A DNA stretch of 64,000 bases, taken from NCBI GenBank assembly GCA_947652605.1, contig OX393577.1, positions 48,893,494 through 48,957,493 on the forward strand, in the 5' to 3' direction. Within the stretch, counting starts at the first letter, position 1. The number at the start of each line of letters is the position of its first letter. The notes below the pieces were generated by a model. It ran no database searches. It worked only from the letters and a program-made list of their open reading frames with translations, and was not told the DNA's origin. The stretch comes from Elmis aenea. Lineage: Eukaryota > Arthropoda > Insecta > Coleoptera > Elmidae. Of the stretch, positions 21,840-33,759 are shown piece by piece. A program made the translations under genes and the position numbers.

Positions 21840-23760
21840 ACTCACGGTTATGTTTTAATACAATTTTTTGTATGGGTACTGTTTTTTCGGTTAAGTTAGT
21901 TTTTGGTCCTATTACGAAACCCGGAGAAATCATAATAAAAAACGGAGCCCGGAGAAACGATGGTAAAACCCGGACACTCCGGGTGCAAACCGGATACCTG
22001 GTCCTAAAAGCACCCATATACAATATCAAAATATAATTACATCAAAATATAAATAAACATTCGACATGCTTACTCAAGTTAACAACAAAATATAATAAAA
22101 GTTACTAAAAAGCAGACCAATAGGTCGCGGTACAGGAACTCGAAAGGGGACCACCTCCGCGGAAATAATAATAAAATACTAAAAAGTTACCAAAGAGTTT
22201 TCGTATCAAAAAATAGTGCCATGTAAATGGTTTATATTTTCCATGCTTAATTCTAAAACAAAATTTTTACATAAAAATTCTGTGTTATTTTCTTAAACGA
22301 AAAAATAGTTACAAGTTAGTATAGTCTAAAAAGAACTTAAGTTGTATTTGATTGTAACGTATAGCCTAATAACTTTGTACACTCTTTGTTAAGTTAAGGA
22401 ACTTATTGATAGTTTTTTTTCCTATTTTCATGAAACACATAAATTTTGTAAATTTTTTTGTTTACTAAACTAATTTTATTAATATGGTCAGTATTTTGTA
22501 TGGGTATTTTAAAATTGGGCTTATGATGTGCTAAATTGATTCTGTTTAATTAAGCCATTCTGTACTTCATATATGGTACACCCAGGGCCGTTCACAGATG
22601 ACGTGAAGCTCCCCGGATTTCAGTTTTTTATTTATAATGGGAGAACGTTTAATCAAAATTAGATAATTCTTAAAGCACAAAGAGTCACTAACGAAGCAAA
22701 ATATAGTAACATTTGGGCTAACTTAACGGACCTTGAACGCCGGTTTAAGAAACACATATCTAATTCAGTTGGCCTCCATATTACATGTTTCAAAGTTTTT
22801 AAAACAATTCGAAGAACCTACATACTTTTGCAATTTGTTTTGGAAAAGGTTCGAATTTTTTGCGATTGGCTTAATAATTAATAAAAATGTTGTACACACG
22901 ATAAGCAATATATACACCTTCAGTTCGTTCAAAAACCTAATAATTTTTTTTTAAAGGTGTTAATATCGAGAGATTACTGTAATTTTTTTTATCAGAGCAG
23001 TTAGCTACAAAAATCAATGAGTAAGATAAAATACGGATATTTTTTCTTTTAATTTACATATGCATGAAATAAGAATAAAGATAATAAAAATAAGATGACA
23101 CAGTGTTCATTAAAATACAGTTCGTTAACAGCTAAACTGATACATGTGTTTCATTAATATTTCGTAGATAGGCCTTTACAAATTTTTTCACAGTAAATAA
23201 GAATTAAACAAATTTATTCGCATACATATTACAAATGCGAAAAATGAAGGAAATACTTAGCAATAAATTGCCTTTATTATCAATAAGAGACGATACATAA
23301 AAAGAGAGTTTCAAAAAACATTATTAGCAATGTAGATACTATTACCTGATTAACATATTTGTATAAGATGATTTACCCTTAGAACGTATAGAAAGTCCAT
23401 TAAGTGGTGCGCGAATTAGGTCAGGCGATTGTTTTATATTTATGGATATTCGATAGTTATAGAAATATCGATATTCAATAATATCAATATTTTGATATAC
23501 ACTTAGAAGGGCCACTATTAGGATCTATAAAAACGATAAGAGCTACAAAGAAGTTCAAATTATACAAATTGTTTTTTTAAGTCCTATTTAGTGATGCTTC
23601 AATGTTTCTAAAAAAATTCCATAGCACGCTAGATAATTTACAACTACCAAAATATTTTTTTAAAACTTAAGTAACTCGGTAGTATTTGATGGTACAAAAA
23701 TATTTTTCGGGATATACCTAGATGTAGATTTTTTCATCGCTATTAAATAGTGATTCAGAA
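21840..23760. other. AT-rich stretch with repeat scraps
   Basis: Contains short CCCGGAGAAA-type repeats at 21915-21980 around the palindrome CCGGACACTCCGG, and an isolated hAT-like end CCAGGGCCG at 22581. From 23500 to 23750 there is a segment related to 38440-38650 (shared word GATGGTACAAAAATATTTTT). No gene is supported. Confidence 0.35.
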
Positions 23761-23821
23761 ACACTAAAACAATCGAAGAAAAAAGATAATAAGCGAGAAA
23801 ACTCGAAGAATCCTATACAAA

Positions 23822-24068
23822 ATGTACACTGGTCCAGCCAGACCAGTGGTGCACAGGGCACAGCTTAGGACTACCAATCTTGCATGTGTAGGTAACCCTT
23901 CACGCCGCCACTTTTTTAAGTTAATTTTTTTGTTTCGAAATACATTAAAACATGCTTCGTAGAGGATATCATGAAATATGAGGTCGTTGCGAGATTTTTT
24001 TTTATGAGAAAAATACATTCAAACTTGAAATTGGTACAGCCAGACCATGGTGAGCAAATAAGGGTTAA
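23822..24068. repeat. Isolated piggyBac-like end with palindromes
   Basis: A terminus reading inward from TTAA (24065-24068) as CCCTTATTTGCTCACCATGG is followed by GGTCTGGCTGTACC. About 200 bp further in is the perfect palindrome CACTGGTC-CAGCCA-GACCAGTG at 23829-23850. The opposite end is not recognisable. Confidence 0.45.
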
Positions 24069-24877
24069 GTTGATTGCATTTATTTATAAAACAATATACA
24101 TAACAAACAAATATACAATGTTATTTATCCATAATATATTAAGTGACTAATTTTGAAAATGTTGCATAATAAACAAAGAAATGACTAAACTTTATTTTGA
24201 TATAATTTTGTTATATTTCTCAATTTTTTAATTTTGCGTTTAATCATTTTTCCGTTCCACCTTAAAATATGTGTCAGATGGGCCATCATTCAGAAAGCAT
24301 TAAAACGCATACCGACATGCGAATAATATACATATATCAAGTAATCGAGATTTTAATTAGTTCATAACTTGGCAAATAACACGTCAATACGTGAAAAACA
24401 AAACCAAGGTTAATTTGTTTTAATTGTATAGTGTTGTTTGCAAGGCGATAAGGTTTCGACATAATGATTTGTTTTAGATAAATCTAACAGCAAACAATTA
24501 TGTGCTTTTAATTGAACCTCGTTTGGATAACATTTCTTTTACCAAAAGGACATTCAATTTACTTTCCCATAAAAACTTTACTCTTATGGTCATATAGATT
24601 TCAATTTTAGCTTTAGATTCGATAGTCACAATTAAATCGTATTCAAATATTTTTACATAACTGCTGATATTGTTATTTATCTTTTGTTCGAATATTGTTT
24701 TCACAGCCTTCTCTTTGTTAATATAATGTTTTATGATTTAAAAAATGTAAAAACCTTTTATTAATAAAAATAACTACATCAACCCTTATTTATACCCGAC
24801 ATAAAGAAAATCTAAAGCCCGATTGATTCAAATATACCTATCTTCAAAAAACTGTTGCCTCCGCAATTGTTGCTATA

Positions 24878-26377
24878 CAGGGTGTCCCGAATTCGAGTAA
24901 ATGCATGGGGATCTCGCTTATCTTAAGAGCTACGAGGTCGGTTAAATTAGGGCAAAGTTGCGAGATTAGATGCTCATCAAATATCTGCAAAGAAAATTTT
25001 CATAGCTGTCTTAGTTATTCAAGAAAAATTTAAAAAATTGATTTTCGTGTTTTGGCCCTATTTCCGACAATGTTTAAGATATCGACAATCTGGAAGCACT
25101 TCTCCATGGCAACTTCTTACGCTTTATATTATGAGATAACATGGAATTTCCAACAACGTTTCGTCTCTTCAGAACCATCGTCAATTTCATTTTTTTAAAT
25201 ACGGCGGAAAAATTCTAAACTCATAATCGGATAACATTTTGTCTTCTGATTTCAATGATATGTGACACTTAATATCTCAAATGATATTTTACCACAAAAT
25301 TTGAGAAAAACTCATTTTGTCCAATTTTTGAATCAAATGATCTTGTACAAAAACAAGCAAAATAAAAAACAAAATAACTTTTTTGTTTTGTTGTTGTTTT
25401 GTTAAAATTGTCACTTTGACATTAATATGATCGTGATTAATTTGCAACCAGCAAGAAATTCTTTGATATTTGTGCTTTTGTTCGCAATTTTTATTTTCAC
25501 TCTGTTCTGGTAGTACATTTTTAATTAATTTATTTATTCGCTATCCCTTCGTGTATTGCGAAGTATTGTTAAATTAATTTTCGTCAATCATGGAAAATAA
25601 AATGTGATACAAATACATATATTATTGTAATTGATTTTAATGAAGTATTGAATAAACTGTTGAAAATTAAAAAGCATGCCATGATAAAACAAAATATTGT
25701 GTATATTATGACATTTCTCGAATTCCTTAAAAAGTATTGATTGTCATATTTAATAAAAAAAAGCACAAATTCAAAGAATTTCTTGCTGGTTGCAAATTAT
25801 ACACTTAATCACGATCATATTAATGTCAAAGTGACAGTTTCAACAGAACAACAACAAAACAAAAAAATTATTTTGTTTTTTGTTTTGCTTTTTTTTTTGT
25901 ACAAGATCAATTGATTCAAAAATTGGACAAAATGAGTTTTTCTCAAATTTTGTGGTAAAATATCATTTGAGATATTAAGTGTCATATATTATTGAAATCA
26001 GAAGACAAAATGCTATCCGACTATAAGATTAAATTTTTTTCGCCGTATTTAAAAAAATGAAGTAGATGATGGTTTTAAAGAGAAGAAACGTTGTTGGAAA
26101 TTCAATGTTATCTCAAAATATAAAGCGTAAGAAGTTGCCATGGAGAAGTGCTTCCAGATTGTCGATATCTTAAACATTGTCGGAAATAGGGCCAAAACAC
26201 GAAAATCAATTTTTTCTATTTTTCTTGAATAACTTTTGAATTAAGACAGCTATGAAAATTTTCTTTGCAGATATTTGATGAGCATCTAATTTCGCAACTT
26301 TGCCCTAATTTAGATGACCTCGTAGCTCTTAAGATAAGCGAGATCTCCATGCATTTACTCGAATTTGGGACACCCTG
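24878..26377. mobile_element. Foldback element 'FB3', 1.5 kb, about 600-bp inverted arms
   Basis: The ends are CAGGGTGTCCCGAATTCGAG and its near-complement ending GGGACACCCTG, with TA (TATA) on both sides. The left arm 24878-25479 and right arm 25760-26377 are inverted copies of each other with few mismatches; the loop is about 280 bp. Words such as GCAACCAGCAAGAAATTC pair with GAATTTCTTGCTGGTTGC at the inner edge. There is no transposase ORF. Termini and TA target suggest mobilisation by a Tc1/mariner-type enzyme. Confidence 0.9.
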
Positions 26378-26389
26378 TATAGAACAAAT

Positions 26390-26530
26390 TTAACACATCT
26401 CCTGAGAGTATAAAATATCTTCCAACTCACGACTTGTAGAAATTGAAAAATGCTCTAATTTCTAAAGCTTACTATGGAGTTAGTGAATACCTAAATGATG
26501 CTTCCTTTAAAAACTCTTTTACGTAAATAT
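26390..26530 (+). pseudogene. LINE 3' end fragment, copy 1
   Basis: Reads as the final residues of a LINE ORF2 (helical stretch ending SKAYYGVSEYLND then a stop) followed by 3' UTR. A second copy with the same ending lies at 30950-31085. Confidence 0.55.
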
Positions 26531-26869
26531 AATTTTCAGTGTTTTTGTAAACTATGTGCATTATTATTGTGACATGTTCCTCGCCTTTTTGGATATTTAG
26601 AACAAATAAAAATTGTTGTTATTAGGTTATATATTTGGTATGAGAAAAAATTAGGAATTAAATAGGTCATAGCCGACTATAGTTTCCATTTAAGAATAAA
26701 TAAGTTTCTGTTACAACTTTTTAATGGCAAGCGATTTTTTTATGAGTACCATTAATTTCTACGTACAAAAATATAAAACTAACCTTTATACGTTTCTCAA
26801 TGTTCGCAACAACAACGGAGATATGACACATTATAAATAATAAGACAGATACATATATAACTTTTAAAT

Positions 26870-28850
26870 ATTACTGGACATTCTCCTTAAATATATAAGC
26901 CATTTATTTTAAGATTAATATGTATCTTTTATGTTGTTTGGAAAAATCATATGATTAGCTTGTTAATATTTTTATTTTGTTTTTATTAGCCCATTTCTTC
27001 CATACAATCTATCCCCTTAAGGACAATAAGTACTTAATGTGTCGACAAGAACATGGAGGGAAAATTTCCAATTATTAATTTCCTATTTATACTAACTTGC
27101 ATTACTTATTGACAAAATTTTTTAATCACTTAATATCAAATAATATGTCTATTTCATTGTTTTGTAGAAAGTGTTTTACCTCATGTATATGTTAACATAA
27201 GCCGTTGTCGTTCCATGCACATATTATGTTTAGCAGTGCATTATTATTTGATTTTATTTACTAAAGTAGTGAGAAGGTTCATCATAGTACCCATTTGTAC
27301 GATTAATTGTTTCATCATTTCTTTTAATTCGTTAATATCATTTGATTGTTGTGTAGAAGTTGCTGTATTCTGATGGTTTGATTGTGCTATTTGGGCGTAT
27401 ATTACACCAGGCATTATGTTGTGTTGACTGTTTAAGTTAGTTTTATTGTCATCGTTGTTGCTTATAGATATGATTATCTTTATTGTTAACTTTGTTGGGG
27501 GTGGACTTTTTGCTGCAGTTGTTTATGAACTGCACATCCCCTGAAAATTGGCAGGATGATTTTTTCCACAATTCACACATTTTACTTCATTGTCTGTATT
27601 ATTTGTTGGACAGGTTGATGTGAGATGAGATTCTGCACACTTAACGCACCTTGGGTTCCTTTGACAAAATTTTTGTGTGTGTCCAAATCTCTGGCATTTG
27701 GTGCACTCGGGGATCTCCCAAGGATAATGGTTTCTTTGTTTCACGTAAGTTTTTTGTTCCGTATATTTTGCAATTCGTGGCCTAAAGATTCAATGCTTTT
27801 CTTAATTTCCTTTATTTTATTAGAATATTGTAAGTTTTTAAGAACAACACGAAAACTTCGTTCTTGTTTCGGTTTATAGGTATGGAATTGAGTTTTTTTT
27901 TTCTGTTTGTTGCTTTAATGATATTAGTGTAGGCTTCGCTAGTTTTTGGTTGGACGTTGACCTGATCGTTATCTAGGGCTTTTAGTATATAGTTATTTTC
28001 TACAGTTTTATTTAGTAAAGATATGTGCGGATTAATATTCTCGACTTTCGATATGAATATTGGTGGGGGCTTAGGGCTCCCAGTTTCTTCCGTGTGTTCC
28101 TCTTTGCCTGTGTTCGTATCCTCTTCGTTACCGTTGGAAACGATATTGAATCTGTTACTGGTTCTGGTTGTGCCGCTTAGCCAGTATTCACTAATTTTTG
28201 TTTGTCGTGTATCTTTGTTTTCATCTGAACTTCGTAGTCTTTTTCTACCAGAAAGCTGTTGCCATTCATATAGGTATTTCATTTGTTTGAGCTGTTTTAG
28301 TTGGGGCCGTGGATGTTTGGTTTTGTTGAGACATAGTATAATTATTTACTGGAGTTTGGTATTGTTGTGAGTGCATTAGTAATTGTTGCATGTTTTGCGG
28401 TAGAGGTTGATTACAGATCAACTGTCCATTTTGAACAAAGATGTAACCTGGATTCGCTTTTTAATATGCATACAAATATTTCTGCTAACTGTAGAGATAT
28501 TTCACATACTTTTGTTATCTCGATTACACTTATATTTTTCTCGGTATACATAATTTCGCAAAGTCGTTAAGGATTTGCCATTTTTCATTACTGTAAAAAG
28601 ACTTAAGCCTCTTTCAAAATTAATTTAAAATAATTAATTTTGATCATGTGTTTTACTGAAGAGATGTTTGTAACAGTAATTTAAGAAAATGTATGTGTAA
28701 ATTATATACCTAATATAAGTAATTTAAATAATGAATTTCATTATAAGTTTATTTAAGTATTTTTCATTGGCTGTGGTATTCACAAAAGCATTAGTAATGA
28801 GTAAATTCATCAGAACATTTTGAAATATAAATATAAGTAATTTATATACA
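26870..28850 (+). repeat. Dispersed repeat 'R', copy 3, split by a jockey insertion
   Basis: 26870-26950 and 28457-28850 are adjacent parts of repeat R in copy 1 (5185-5663). They are separated here by about 1.5 kb that contains jockey ORF1. The match ends near 28850, where another TACAG-type repeat starts. Confidence 0.65.
27244..28444 (-). pseudogene. Jockey-clade LINE ORF1 (Gag-like) with zinc knuckles
   Basis: Read from about 28444 downward: a Gln-rich start, a Ser/Thr/Glu spacer, then PPPIFISKVENINPHISLL and a fold containing NYILKALDNDQVNVQPKT, the usual RNA-binding part of jockey Gag. Next come three zinc knuckles between 27690 and 27540 (C-x2-C-x3-GHT-x4-C, C-x2-C-x4-H-x4-C and C-x2-C-x4-H). 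A helical tail rich in Gln/Met ends at the stop at 27244. At least three frameshifts and some stops break it. ORF2 (endonuclease-reverse transcriptase) does not follow, which is odd because jockey copies normally lose the 5' side first. Confidence 0.88.
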
Positions 28851-28854
28851 GTGT

Positions 28855-29690
28855 GTACAAAATGTAAAGTAACGGATCAATATCTCGTCTTGTAACAATT
28901 TCACAAAAAAAAGTTTCATACAAAAGTTGTTTGTGGTAATTTACTACATAACCTTAAATTATTTTCAACTATATCCATTATCGCGTTATATCAAAAACAA
29001 AGATTTTTTTAAATGGAACATCCTGTATATTTTTAGGTCTTCGAATGTCTTATTTTAACCCCTACATGAATTTCTTTTCATTTTTTGATTTTGTGACAGT
29101 GTTGCCAACTTATTAATTTTTTTCCGAAAAATCTGACGTAAGCAGGCTTAACTTTAAAAAATCGTAGCGACCTCGTTTCTTGAGGTTAAGCAATAAGTAT
29201 TAACAATAATGTTAGTCCGGTTAGGGAGCAACATTTTTATAATAAAAAATTTAAATTTATTGATACAGGGTGTTTACAAAAAAATGCCAAACTTTCCAAA
29301 CTTCAAAGTGACATAACTCATTTTTTTCAAATGTAAACACCCTTGTTTATTTATGCTGTTCGATAGCATTTTTTCTCCCCTTCAATTTTTATGCAGGGTG
29401 TCCTATGTCTAAATCCTGTAGTTGTTGAGATATTCAATACTTTTCAAAAAAGTTGCCATTTAATTGCATTTTTATGCACCGAAGTAGGCCGTGCATATGC
29501 AAAACAAGTGCCAAAATGTAACCAAGTGTCAACTTAACATTTGAATAAGTTTAGAATTTAAGCTGATATTAATTACGTAATAAAATTAATTGTTTTTATT
29601 CAAAAGCTATGAAAAGTAACAAATTGAAAATACATAAAAGATAAACGACTACAACAAATGTTCAAAATGTCTTCCATTTTCATCCAGGCA
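28855..29690. repeat. Cluster of TACAGGGTGT-type termini
   Basis: Ends of the form TACAGTGTGTAC (28856), CATCCTGTATA (29020), TACAGGGTGTTTAC (29275) and GCAGGGTGTCC (29394) lie within 600 bp. They mark pieces of several TA-flanked non-autonomous elements inserted into one another. None can be paired with certainty; no coding sequence. Confidence 0.4.
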
Positions 29691-30190
29691 CAAATATATT
29701 TCATTATTTTATAATCAGGAGTTTGTATTGTATTGCAATTTACTGAGGCATCTAGGGCCGGCTATAGGTTTTGCAGGGCATCGGAAAAAAATTATTAGTG
29801 GGGCTTCAAAATATTTGCAAAAAAGAATTTGTTTACGGACAAATCAATTAATTTTAATCATTATAATTTTGTTATCACATTTTTTAGAAATTCGAAAGTG
29901 CGGGTCCCTCGAGCGGGGGACCTCTGTCTAGGGCCCGAAAAACCGACGTCTTCGTTCCTGGGAGTACAAAGAGGGTAGCCGTTAAGTTTTGATTTGTTGT
30001 TATTAAAAATTACATAAACTGATCTCTTAGTTGTTGATAATATTGGTATTTTAAGCATTTGTGGCATGTTAATAATTGTAATTTTTGTTTCCATTTTTAT
30101 TGAACATTTTAAATTTAATCTAGTTTCATAGCAAATTAGGCATCTGACCCAGCTATCAACGCCTTTTCGTGAAACTACGGATAGTATTTC
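29690..30190 (+). repeat. Dispersed repeat 'R', copy 4, with degenerate hAT MITE
   Basis: Matches 6600-7075. The MITE (29753-29960) starts TAGGGCCGGC instead of CAGGGCCGGC and its right end lacks the last six bases. The flanking octamers are altered to GAGGCATC and GGAGTACA. This is the oldest-looking of the three MITE copies. Confidence 0.7.
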
Positions 30191-30299
30191 GATTAATATA
30201 TTGATTAACGTAAAAATGATTACTTTTACACCTTTTAGTTTAATGGCTACAGTAGTTTCAAATAAAAAAACGATAATAATAATAATAAATAAAACAATA

Positions 30300-30945
30300 A
30301 TTTGTTTTGTTGCAGTTATGCACAGTGTACTGCGATTAACAGGATCTCTTAACATATTTTCACAATAATTTGAAGTTTCTGAAGCAAACTCTTAATAAAA
30401 ATACAAGTTATTGGTATCGATTGATTCGTTAGAACAAATAAAAACAACAAAACAAATAGAACAAATAGAACAAATAACAGCTTGTAGCACCATAGTTCCA
30501 TTCAAAAAAATTGACTTCCTGTCCAAAAATCAATTCCGCAACTTTCAAAGCCGATTAAAGTAACTTAAATGTGAATCAAAATGTACAAAAACGTCTTTTG
30601 GACAATTGTTGACGTAATAAAATTTAATTTATGTAGGTCACGCACCGCTTAATAAAAAAATTTGGTTAAAAAATCTATTGAGGCTATAAAAATTAACCAA
30701 AATAGTGCAGTTGTATCCAAAATCGCTTCCTCTTTCCAAAAATGTAAAAATATACAGGGTGTTTCTATTAAAATAAAAAAGTTGGGGTCATTTCTAGCGA
30801 AACCGGAAGTGAAAGAATTGTGTCCATTTGCTCAAAAAGCCCAAATGTTTGCACATATCATATGTGTAAAATTTCATTTATCTAATATCAAAACTAAAAA
30901 TAAAAAGGGGGTGTACCACACTTCATTCACACCCAGTATATAACA
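30300..30945. repeat. Foldback repeat 'FB2', second copy (right part)
   Basis: Collinear with 17010-17595, sharing the words TTGTTTTGTTGCAGTTATGC and TATCCAAAATCGCTTCCTC, and ending in the GTGTACCACACTTCATTCAC border. The left arm is absent. Confidence 0.65.
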
Positions 30946-30949
30946 AATT

Positions 30950-31085
30950 CAACACATCACCTGAGTGTATGAAGAATCTTTCCACCCACGACTTAAAGCA
31001 GAAATTAAGAAATGCTCTAATTTCTAAAGCTTACTATGGAGTTAGTGAATACCTAAATGATGCTTCCTTTAAAAACTCTTTTACG
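30950..31085 (+). pseudogene. LINE 3' end fragment, copy 2
   Basis: One frame reads CMKNLSTHDLKQKLRNALIS then KAYYGVSEYLND and a stop at about 31083. This is the usual last helix of a non-LTR ORF2. It begins directly at the border of the foldback fragment, so it is 5'-truncated. Confidence 0.6.
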
Positions 31086-31089
31086 TAAA

Positions 31090-31846
31090 TATAATTTTCA
31101 ATGTTTTTGTTAACTATCTGTATTATTATTGTGACATGTTCCACGCCTTTTTGGATATTTGGAACAAATAGGGATTATTATTATTATTTTATATTTGGAT
31201 TAAGAAAAAATTAGGAAGTTAAATAGGTCATAGCCAACTATAGTTTTCATTTAAAAAAATGTAAGTTTCTGTTATGACTTTCTAGAAGCAAACAACATTT
31301 TTCCCTACGTAAAAAAAATATAAAACTAACCTTGATACATTTTTTTGAGTTTACAACAATAACGGATGTATGACACATTATAAATATGACAGAAATAAAT
31401 ATAACCATTTTTCGTTAATTACTCCAGGACGGAATATGATACAATATTTTTGAAAACTGTTCTCAAAAAACTGCACATTTTTTGTTTTTAACCGTTTCTC
31501 TATCTCAACTATTAAGCGAAATACCAATGTATCTCATCTAGGGTTTCTCATATTTACCAATTTTGCGAAGAAATCGGCCTTTGTCTCGGGATTTCCCGGG
31601 ATCCCGGGATGTAATAAATTATGTCAATATTTTTAAATAAATTACCCAAAAATTGAACGGAGCGGTTTATTACTTAAAAACAGCTCCAAGCCATATTATG
31701 TAATACACTTTGCTCCATGATTATTATAAATAATTAAATAATCTTATTAAGAGAAACATACCTTCGGGAAATATAACCTTTTTATTGTAATTTCATATTT
31801 ATGAACACAATAATATAATTTTTACAATACATTTTTGTTTTGTGAT
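31090..31846. other. AT-rich stretch
   Basis: 3' UTR-like continuation of the LINE fragment, then AT-rich DNA. The only notable item is a nested palindrome CGGGATTTCCCGGGATCCCG at 31588-31607. Confidence 0.3.
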
Positions 31847-31850
31847 TTAA

Positions 31851-32066
31851 CCCGTTAAGTACCAAATTATTTTGGTTATTTTAATATTTTTTTTTAAATA
31901 TATTTTTTAAAATTTTGGGTAAAAAAGTACCAAAAAATATTTTGTAGATTGTTGATTGTTAAAAGATGTTACTTTCCAAGTTATAACATATTCTGAGATA
32001 CCTATTTGAATCATTAAAAAAAAAACTCTACACTGTCCTATAAATAGGACGCTGGTACTTAACGGG
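31851..32066. mobile_element. Small piggyBac-type MITE, TTAA target
   Basis: The ends are CCCGTTAAGTACC and GGTACTTAACGGG, flanked by TTAA at 31847-31850 and 32067-32070. Length 216 bp. A CCTATAAATAGGAC palindromic word lies just inside the right end, as in the other TTAA elements here. Confidence 0.88.
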
Positions 32067-32070
32067 TTAA

Positions 32071-33360
32071 GAAAACAGAAGTGATCTATGATTCGGTCAA
32101 TTGGTCTTTTTCTTAATTTATTAACAAAAACTTCGCTGCATAAAATGCTCTCTCAGTCTATATTGATGTAGGTAAAATTATCTTGAGAGCATCTAGCAGC
32201 AAAGAAACATCGTTTTTATTAATAAAATTTCATTTACAAGCTATTTTGCTTCGAATTACTAGGGTACATAAAAATAAAACTGTAAAAGTATTTTAAAGAT
32301 ATTAACTTTGTCATGGAGACCAGGAACGAACTGAAAATATTGTCACAACGGCTTTAAGGATAAAACCTTAAAGACATTGTGCGCTTGGGGGGTAGCTCGG
32401 GAATCATAATGAAGCTAATTGATAACTATGAAATTGGGCAGATTTATTATAAGAGCAAGATGAACACATTGACAAACAGATCTTACGGAATGGTGACCCA
32501 CTGGACCTAGGGTAATTACGGCCATCTCGGCCGGTCGCTTTACGACCGACTCTACTGTTGACTGTTGACGATTGACTCTTGACTGACGACTGTCTTCCTA
32601 TAATTTCGGAAGACTATTTCTATCCATAATTACCCTGAGTCAGCTAAAAGACTATGACGTATAACAAGGAAACACATAAGGCCGTACTTGATTGCTTCAG
32701 TTCTATTTGCTTGCTGTGACACAGTTATAACAAATTATTGCAAATAGAGCTGACTCTGCATAGTGTAACATGTAACCTAATTAACGGAGTTTACGAAATT
32801 TACAATAACAAATTTACACTATTAAATATGTATAACATATTAGTGCGACAATATATTTTAAACACAAAAAAATATAACTTTTCTTTAATATAAACTTGGT
32901 GATTTTTTCATGAGGAACGTTTTGGATGAAGGAAAAGCTACAGAGAGCTACTGTATCGCTTTTCATCTCTTTACTTAAAAAATTTATGTGGTTGTGCAGT
33001 TTAGTTTTAAAATCAGTACAATTTTTTCAATCACATCATTAAACAATATCAATTTTATTGCTATTGTATTGTTTTATCTATATTGTATGTTTTTAAATTG
33101 TTTCAACCCTTTCAGCAAGAGCAACCCTATTGGGTTGAAATGATCCAACAGGCCTAAATCCGGCCTTGCGACAATTTGTTTACTTGGGGGCATTAAAAAC
33201 ATATTACTATACATTTTAATTGTTAAGTTAATTGGCACATACGTGGAGTTTGTAAAAACACTATAAAATTTTTAAAACCTTTTAGCGAATAACAATGAAC
33301 TGATTATTAAAAAAGCCATTTTAATTAACCCATAACTTTATTTTTAACTAATTGCTTATA
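32071..33360. other. 5' flank of the protease-homologue gene
   Basis: Mostly AT-rich. 32510-32640 has a short GC-richer segment bounded by GGGTAATTACGG and ATAATTACCC words with TTGACTGTTGAC-type direct repeats between them. 33110 has a degenerate CAACCCTTTCAGC end. No ORF of note. Confidence 0.35.
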
Positions 33361-33396
33361 GTATTTAAGAGTGAAAATTGTCGACAATATTCATTA
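33361..33396 (+). promoter_or_regulatory. Candidate TATA box and initiator
   Basis: TATTTAAG at 33362-33369 lies about 30 bases before TCATTAG at 33391, a fair match to the arthropod TCA-type initiator. The first ATG follows 15 bases later. The spacing suits a core promoter, but the sequence context is AT-rich so chance matches are easy. Confidence 0.3.
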
Positions 33397-33407
33397 GAAA
33401 GTGAAAA

Positions 33408-33459
33408 ATGAATCTGCTACGAAGTGTTTTAATATTTTGTTTTGCCATCGTAAGTGCTG
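33408..33459 (+). CDS. Protease homologue exon 1: signal peptide
   Basis: The ATG at 33408 opens MNLLRSVLIFCFAIVSAG: a short basic start, a hydrophobic core and a small-residue end, a standard secretion signal. It is cut by a GTGAGT donor at 33460. A second donor-like GTAAGT lies at 33450 but would put exon 2 out of frame, so 33460 is preferred. The split codon completes to Asp with the AT that opens exon 2, giving ...SAG/D-A-C-D. The link to exon 2 across 20.5 kb is inferred from phase and protein logic only. Confidence 0.6.
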
Positions 33460-33759
33460 GTGAGTAATGATCTTTTTTTTTTTTAAATTAATATATTTCT
33501 TGTTTTAACATGTAGAATAATTATGCAAAAATAATTTACAGACCAAAATTATGGTAACGGTATGGTAACGGGTTAAATACAATTTTTATGAAAAAATGTC
33601 TTTTATTAAAAGTGTATAGCAAATTGTTAGGTACATTTTCAATTTTTTTTTTTGCCAACTGTATGCAACTGATAGGTGTTGGTCATGTTTTTTTAAAAGC
33701 AACCTTGTTTTATTTTACTTCAATTGATTAAAAGTTTTTTTAACTATATAATTTTTTCT

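Noticed and set aside
27625..28570. Hydrophobic + strand ORFs
   Set aside because: They are antisense to the jockey ORF1 with clear zinc knuckles on the - strand.
33450..33455. GTAAGT as the exon 1 splice donor
   Set aside because: It leaves phase 0 and shifts exon 2 out of frame; GTGAGT at 33460 leaves phase 1 and gives a continuous protein.
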